Origin: Membranipora membranacea
Lineage: Eukaryota; Bryozoa; Gymnolaemata; Cheilostomatida; Membraniporidae
Reading direction: 5' to 3'
Length of the DNA stretch: 64,000 bases
Assembly: GCA_914767715.1 (NCBI GenBank)
Contig: OU612069.1
Span: forward strand, 22,689,387-22,753,386
Positions 58,655 through 64,000 of this stretch are shown one piece after another. Under the pieces are notes generated by a model. That model was not told the DNA's origin, did no database searches, and saw nothing but the letters and a program-made list of their open reading frames with translations. Numbering within the stretch: position 1 is the first letter of the stretch; every line of letters begins with the position of its first letter. The position numbers and the translations under genes were made by a program.

Positions 58655-60080
58655 GAAGTTTGTAAATATATGAAAGATTAGGTCGGCCAGAGAGGTTAAT
58701 TCCAGAGCGGCGGCCAACATGTTAAAAGTTGCAATAACATTACATATACATATAACTGAACCCTGAGGAGCTTCAATTTTGACTGGCCACATACCATACA
58801 GACGTATACGGCATCTACAATTTGAAAATATGATCTTCTAAGAATGCATAAGGGAAGAGAAATATATTAAAAGTAGTAAACTTGAAAAACAAGTATGCTA
58901 TCTATATTATCAATATTTTTCAAAAATCTAAACACACACACCTTCACCATGTATCCGTAGATTTGGAGGCCGGCCTAGATTGAACTGAGTTGTCACCTCT
59001 TGGATTGCCCTCAAAATATGTATCCAGTGCAAAAGATTCGCCGTGCTCAGGAATTGAACTTGAATCTCCCGGCCTGTAGTTTTCGAGCTACTCAGTGCAA
59101 GCTGGATTCGATCTCAGGGCAAATCCATAATTCCATGGTTTGCTCGGTTCCGAGTTCTACTCGAAACTATGGGCACGCGTGATTGGTTGTTGCAACTGAC
59201 ATCAAAATTGTCAATTGCTGTTGAGTAATTACTCCATTAGATAGTAGAAATAGTCTAAATATTATCCTTAACATAATGACATCGGTATTATTAAATCATC
59301 AGTCATATTGTTTTAGACTTGATAAAAATAAGATGACCCCAGTGGTTTAAACATGTCTATCAGAGAGAAAGAGAGTTGAGGAAGGGGGAATTGATGATGC
59401 CCAGAGCTAGAGAGAGAGCCAGTAACAGTTTATTCCTATTGACAAAATATAAATGGTTGGGTGTTGATCTGAGGTTTGCTCAACAGGTTACTTTACAAAC
59501 TAAAGCTGTTGTAGATCAGGTGTAGATTGATTGTTAATATGGTAGCTGTCTTACCATACCCATTGACATTGGCAACTGTATATCCACATTGCATCCCATA
59601 TTGCAGGTAAGGATAAGTTTTTCAAATGTCTACTAATAATATGGGCCGAATCTGCAGGATTAATCAATCACATTTGCAATGGATATGACAAGAGTCGTTT
59701 CCAGCAGCTTCAAGATAACTGCCAACTGTTATAAACACTACACGATTGATCGATGAGTGCTATGATCTTTGCAGAGAAACTTTGAGTATATTATAATGAT
59801 GTTTTTAAGCCTGTGTACAAACATTGACTCAACTATGACTGACTCAAAAATGACAAAATAACATCCGCAATTTCACTATGATCATAGTTTTAAACCTTTT
59901 GCTAATGAATTTGAATAAATTCAATCAGTTGTTGATTGTAAAAGTATGTGCTGCAAATCACAGCAAAAATATTTGCTAAATATTTATCCTCAGCAGAACA
60001 TTACTCATATGGAGTGTGATGCAACTCACCTTACCCGGAGGCTGACCTGGTGAACTAAGTCACCTAAACACATCATTTTA
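58560..60080. repeat. Diverged about 2-kb repeat, unit 1
   Basis: Shares ordered blocks with 60960-63240 and with 63590-64000, including GCTGGCTTCAGC, the TAATATGGTAGCTGTCTTACCATA block, ACATTGACTCAACTA and ACCCGGAGGCTGA. A minus-strand 78-nt exon-like block (59632-59555) has an in-frame stop in the phase open in the last unit. Confidence 0.6.
59040..59120 (-). mobile_element. tRNA-like SINE remnant
   Basis: Minus strand contains two B-box-like sequences (AAGTTCAATTCC and AGATCGAATCC) and a GAGTAGCTCGAAAACTACAGG segment. It looks like a decayed, perhaps composite, tRNA-derived SINE. Confidence 0.35.
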
Positions 60081-60959
60081 TAATGATTCCATTTATTGCG
60101 CAAAATTCCTGAATTTTTTTGTTATTTTTAAACTACATCCTGATATTATACTAATGTCTGCATAGGTGTGGGCGCTTATGTTTTACCAATGTTAATCTTT
60201 GCTCCCTGTTACCTTTCAGATTAGTACAGATATTATAATCGTTTTCCCAACATTTTAAACAGTATTGGTCCAAAAATCTCATGGAATCAAATCCAAATTG
60301 GAATCAAACAAAGGAAATGAAGTGTGGAAGTTACAGAGCTGTAAAAAAACATCTTAGCAAATTGATTCTACTACTTGGCAGATGTCCGGGGCTTAGAGAA
60401 CCCTTCCCTCCCAAATCAAAGCTGTTTATTTTGTATGCTGCAAGGTAACACCAAAACTTGAGAGCCCTTAATGATATGTCTCTACCAGGATCCATCACCC
60501 CACACCATAGGAAACAATTTTCATTGTATTACTCGAATTGACATTTTGTTGCCATTGATAGCCATGTTTGTCTAGACATTGTAAGAAAATTCAGGACAAG
60601 ATTTTTTTTAATCCAGATTCCAGATCATGCACCAAAATGTGACCTCAGACCATAAGTCAAACATTGTTTAGGCACCCAAAACTCTACCTCCTCTACCCAA
60701 CTTCAGAGAATCGAGCTATACCTTAAAATCGTACTTTAATGTCACCAAAAATTGCTGTGTTTCAAAAAATTATTGTGCTTGACATGTACAACTGATCACA
60801 CACATCAGCTTACATCCATCCATGAACGATTCCAAAGACACAATCTCTGTGATAAATCTATACACTTACAAGTCACTATCTATGGCCAACTATTCACGTA
60901 CAAGCCACGTTTACATGGATCATTTAAGAGTCTGATGACTTCATAAAGACGTTTTTACA

Positions 60960-63240
60960 GTAAACAAAGGCTGGCTTCAGCCATCAATAGATGCAGTAAA
61001 AATGAACCAATGATAAAGAGGAACTTCATAAAATTTTGTCTCAATCAAGTAATTAGAGTCAGCGATATCCTAATTTTCAGCTGTAAAGAGATGTGTAATC
61101 TAAGTAAGGAAATAGAAAATAAATAAGAGCATAAGTCAGCCAGATAGGCATCACAAACTTCACCTACCACACGTCCAAAGACGCTTAATTGGAAGTAAAA
61201 GGTTGTTTACATAAATGAAAATAATTATGATAACTGTCCTAGAACTGATCCCTGGGGGATTCATCTTCGACCGCCAACAATCAACACCCCACTTCGCTAT
61301 AAGACTAAATGCTTAGAAATTTTTTAAGATTGCATGAGGGAAGAGGGAAATAGTGAAAGAAGTAAAATTTTTCCTTGACTAACAAGCATGCTGTGGTTTA
61401 TTGTATCTGGTGAATTTGAACAATCTTGAAACACACAGCTGTGTGGCCTCTGTCATCAAAATTTTGGAAGATTATTCCATTATAATGTAGATTGTGTAAG
61501 ATTTACTAAGCTTTTGTTATGAAACAATATTGGTTATTTTATTAAAATTAAATGATTGTTGAATTACAAGAAAACTCTCAGATTTGCAGTATTTTTCCAA
61601 AACCGCAAATAAAGGTCTATAATAATCAAAAATTCAAAATCAATCACAAGACTTGTTGCTCTTCCAGTTTATTTCCCCCTCCATGTGTGAGGTAAATTTG
61701 TAAAATAAAATGATTTGCAAATTTCAACCAGCTACACTCATGACGGCTTCAATTTCTTATCATGATCAATATATTTCCAATAGACTGATCTCAAGTCTCC
61801 CAAATGCTTTTAAAATCCATACTGATACCTATACTTGTGTGTGTAGTACAATTTCAGGGAGAGCATAAACATAACACATAGCAAACAGTGCAAATATCAC
61901 AGTCCACAGCTATTTTACAGTAACTGTTAAGATAGAAGTTGTCTCACCATACACATTGACTCCATATTGCATTCGACACAGGCCAACATAGCAAGCAAGG
62001 TTAAGATTTAATGATTCATCCAACTACAAAATTAATTCCTTCAGCTTCAAGATGACCGCAAAACTGTTACCAACACTACATGATCGCTTGATGAGTGGTA
62101 TGTACAGGCTCAACACAGAGTTTTATATTTGATAGTATAGTTATTTCAGAGGCCTCTACAGTGCTGGGCTGTCTTGTGAGAAATGCGTTGGTTATTGTCA
62201 CTATACTGAATCCTGATTTACGAGGGCTACGCAATGATGAATTAGGAGCAAGGAGTTAAAGGTGCCAGTGGAGAATAAGTTTTATACAAATAACAAACAC
62301 TCTATCCGCACTCAACAAATAGTGAAAATATTTTAGGAGTGACACACCTTTCATCAATACTGTCACTCAATGAATATACTATCTGGAAAATAATTTAATT
62401 TAATGCAATCTAATTGTGGAATAATATTATAATGAGGTGACACATATGAAACATAAGGTGATCGGGTCAGGACCATATTGGCCACAACCCAGAACTTGTA
62501 TGATCCTATAATCAAATCTCATATTAGCAGAGAGCGAAGCTAGTACAGCGTTTGGGTTCTTGCTTGTTTTAAGTCTTTTTCTTCTAATTTTGGCATCATC
62601 ACAATCTCTTCATAAATCACATACACTATGATCCCATGTTGCGATTTCGTGAGGATTTCGGAAGTAATCGCCCCATGTAAATGGCATTAAAGTCAAATTC
62701 CGATTGTGACGAATGACTTTTTTTACGCGAATAAATATACCGTGTTGAATCTTACAATATCCAAATAGGTGGCGTGGCTGAATGGTTGGCGCTTGCACAC
62801 AAAGCCTTCAAAGGGTATTGTCGCGGGAGATCCGGGTTCCGGTAGATGTTTTTCATGTGTTTTCCATCATGGAAATCGTGAGCATTCATAATTCAAAATC
62901 GAATTGAACCACAGATTCGAGGCATGGGATCATAGTGATAATGACTTCCATTTTCATTTTCCGTATATTTCCAAAGAACTTAGAGTATTTTTATGAACTT
63001 ACTAAGCCTGTGTACTAACATTGACTCAACTAAGACTGACTCAAAAATTACAAATAACATCCGCAATTTCGCTTCTCCATAATCACAGTTTTAAACATTG
63101 ATTTTCTTCCTTTTGCTAATAGATTTGAATAAATTCAATCAGTTGATGATCGAAAAAGTATTTGCTGCAAATCAAAGCATAAATATTTGCTAATATTATC
63201 CTCAGCTGAACATTACTCAAAGCGTATAAACTTCATATGG
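60960..63240. repeat. Diverged about 2-kb repeat, unit 2 with 0.84 kb insertion
   Basis: Matches unit 1 in order, but about 62150-62995 has no counterpart there and contains the tRNA-like sequence at 62768. Confidence 0.55.
62768..62845 (+). mobile_element. tRNA-like sequence, probably SINE head
   Basis: GGTGGCGTGGCTGAATGGTTGGCGC gives a convincing A box and D arm, and TCCGGGTTCCGGTAG an imperfect B box. The acceptor stem is not closed (no CGCCACC partner), arguing against a real tRNA gene. Confidence 0.4.
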
Positions 63241-63589
63241 AGTGTGTCCCAACAGTAGTAACAACTTTTTGGTTAAACCCTAAGTTCAAGGCTTAAAAGA
63301 TACTTGCAGTTACCAAAAACCTTTTATAGTCAGGCAGTAAGTACTGCTGTGCTGAGTCAACATTTCAACTGTGAAACATATATCAAAGCTCTCTCAAGTA
63401 AAAACTTCAGACAATTATAATGGTATCAATCATTTTTACTCGGAAAGAGCACTGATTTTTTTACTATTGAGATCTCGACTTAGTACAGCAGCACTCACTG
63501 TTTGACCTTAAAATGCTAAGGAGATACTCCAATCCTTTATATTAGCTTGAAACTGATATCCTGCGCCAGAATCTTTCCCTAAGTATGTG

Positions 63590-64000
63590 GACTTCATTTG
63601 AAGTGTGTTGCAATTCTCCTACCCGGAGGCTGAGCTGGTGGACTTAGTCCCCTAAGTGCATCAATTTGTAGTGTTTGCCATCACTTATGACCGATTCAAT
63701 TTCTTACCATAATAAATACATTTTCAATATACTGATATACTGATCTCAAGTCTGTTAATGCTTTTGAAACACTTCAAACTAAGTTTGTAATGTTAAAAGT
63801 CATAAGCATTGAGACAATTTCCCTTTACCAAGCACAATCAGATGACTTCACAAACCAAAGCTGCTGTAGATAAATTGTTAATATGGCGGTTGTCTTACCA
63901 TAGCTGTCGACTTTGAGGACTGTATATCCATACTGCATTCCAATATGGAAGCAAAGGCTCAAGTATTCAATGTCTACTAAAAAGTGAACTGGATCTGCAT
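63590..64000. repeat. Diverged about 2-kb repeat, unit 3 (runs off window)
   Basis: Co-linear with blocks of units 1 and 2. It contains a minus-strand 78-nt exon-like block (63976-63899) with acceptor TTTTTAG and donor ATG|GTAAGA. The phase 1-1 frame is open and reads DIEYLSLCFHIGMQYGYTVLKV. Family not recognised. Confidence 0.5.

Noticed and set aside
62768-62845. A second genuine tRNA gene
   Set aside because: Good A box but the acceptor stem has no pairing partner and the B box is imperfect; better seen as a SINE head or pseudo-tRNA.

Overview
The window is AT-rich animal nuclear DNA. Evidence is spliced genes with GT-AG introns, a vertebrate-like intron-containing tRNA-Leu(CAA), a complete multi-exon microsomal cytochrome P450, C-type lectin genes, non-LTR retrotransposon ORFs and many TIR transposon remnants. 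An invertebrate deuterostome (hemichordate, echinoderm or cephalochordate type) is the best guess, from compact lectins, a P2X7-like cysteine motif and abundant MITEs, but the species cannot be fixed from sequence alone.

Layout. 0.6-2.8 kb: scattered pieces of a CR1/Rex1-like LINE. 3.1-7.3 kb: C-type lectin gene 1 (+), preceded by a 7-unit minisatellite and followed by a tRNA-derived SINE and a U2-snRNA-headed repeat. 7.7 kb: tRNA-Leu(CAA). 9.3-14.5 kb: a large inverted duplication whose arms each carry an exon with a P2X7-like cysteine motif; the right-arm copy is interrupted by a 2.1 kb TIR transposon. 14.9-15.6 kb: a foldback transposon with a perfect 7-bp target duplication; a second copy sits in a P450 intron. 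16.8-19.5 kb and 24.4-29.9 kb: two copies of a segmental duplication. The second holds a 5'-truncated LINE (27.2-29.3 kb). Lectin gene 2 (-, 22.6-23.9 kb) lies between the copies. 30.7-35.8 kb: two direct tandem duplications, one carrying a short LINE 3' end. 36.7-40.0 kb: lectin gene 3 (+), a close paralogue of gene 1 including introns and 3' flank, ending in a dimer of the U2-headed repeat. 40.8-50.7 kb: a complete CYP2-clan P450 gene (-), ten coding exons, 504 codons. Its upstream region is a tandem duplication (50.9-54.1 kb). 54.2-57.6 kb: several small TIR elements, including a hAT MITE with a perfect 8-bp TSD. 58.4-64 kb: diverged repeats of about 2 kb with weak candidate exons.

Functionally, the window combines a small secreted-lectin cluster, probably pattern recognition or defence, with a xenobiotic/lipid-type P450. 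There is no operon logic. The most unusual items are the U2-headed retroposons, the focal hypervariability at the mature lectin N terminus, and two transposon families that leave 7-bp target duplications.
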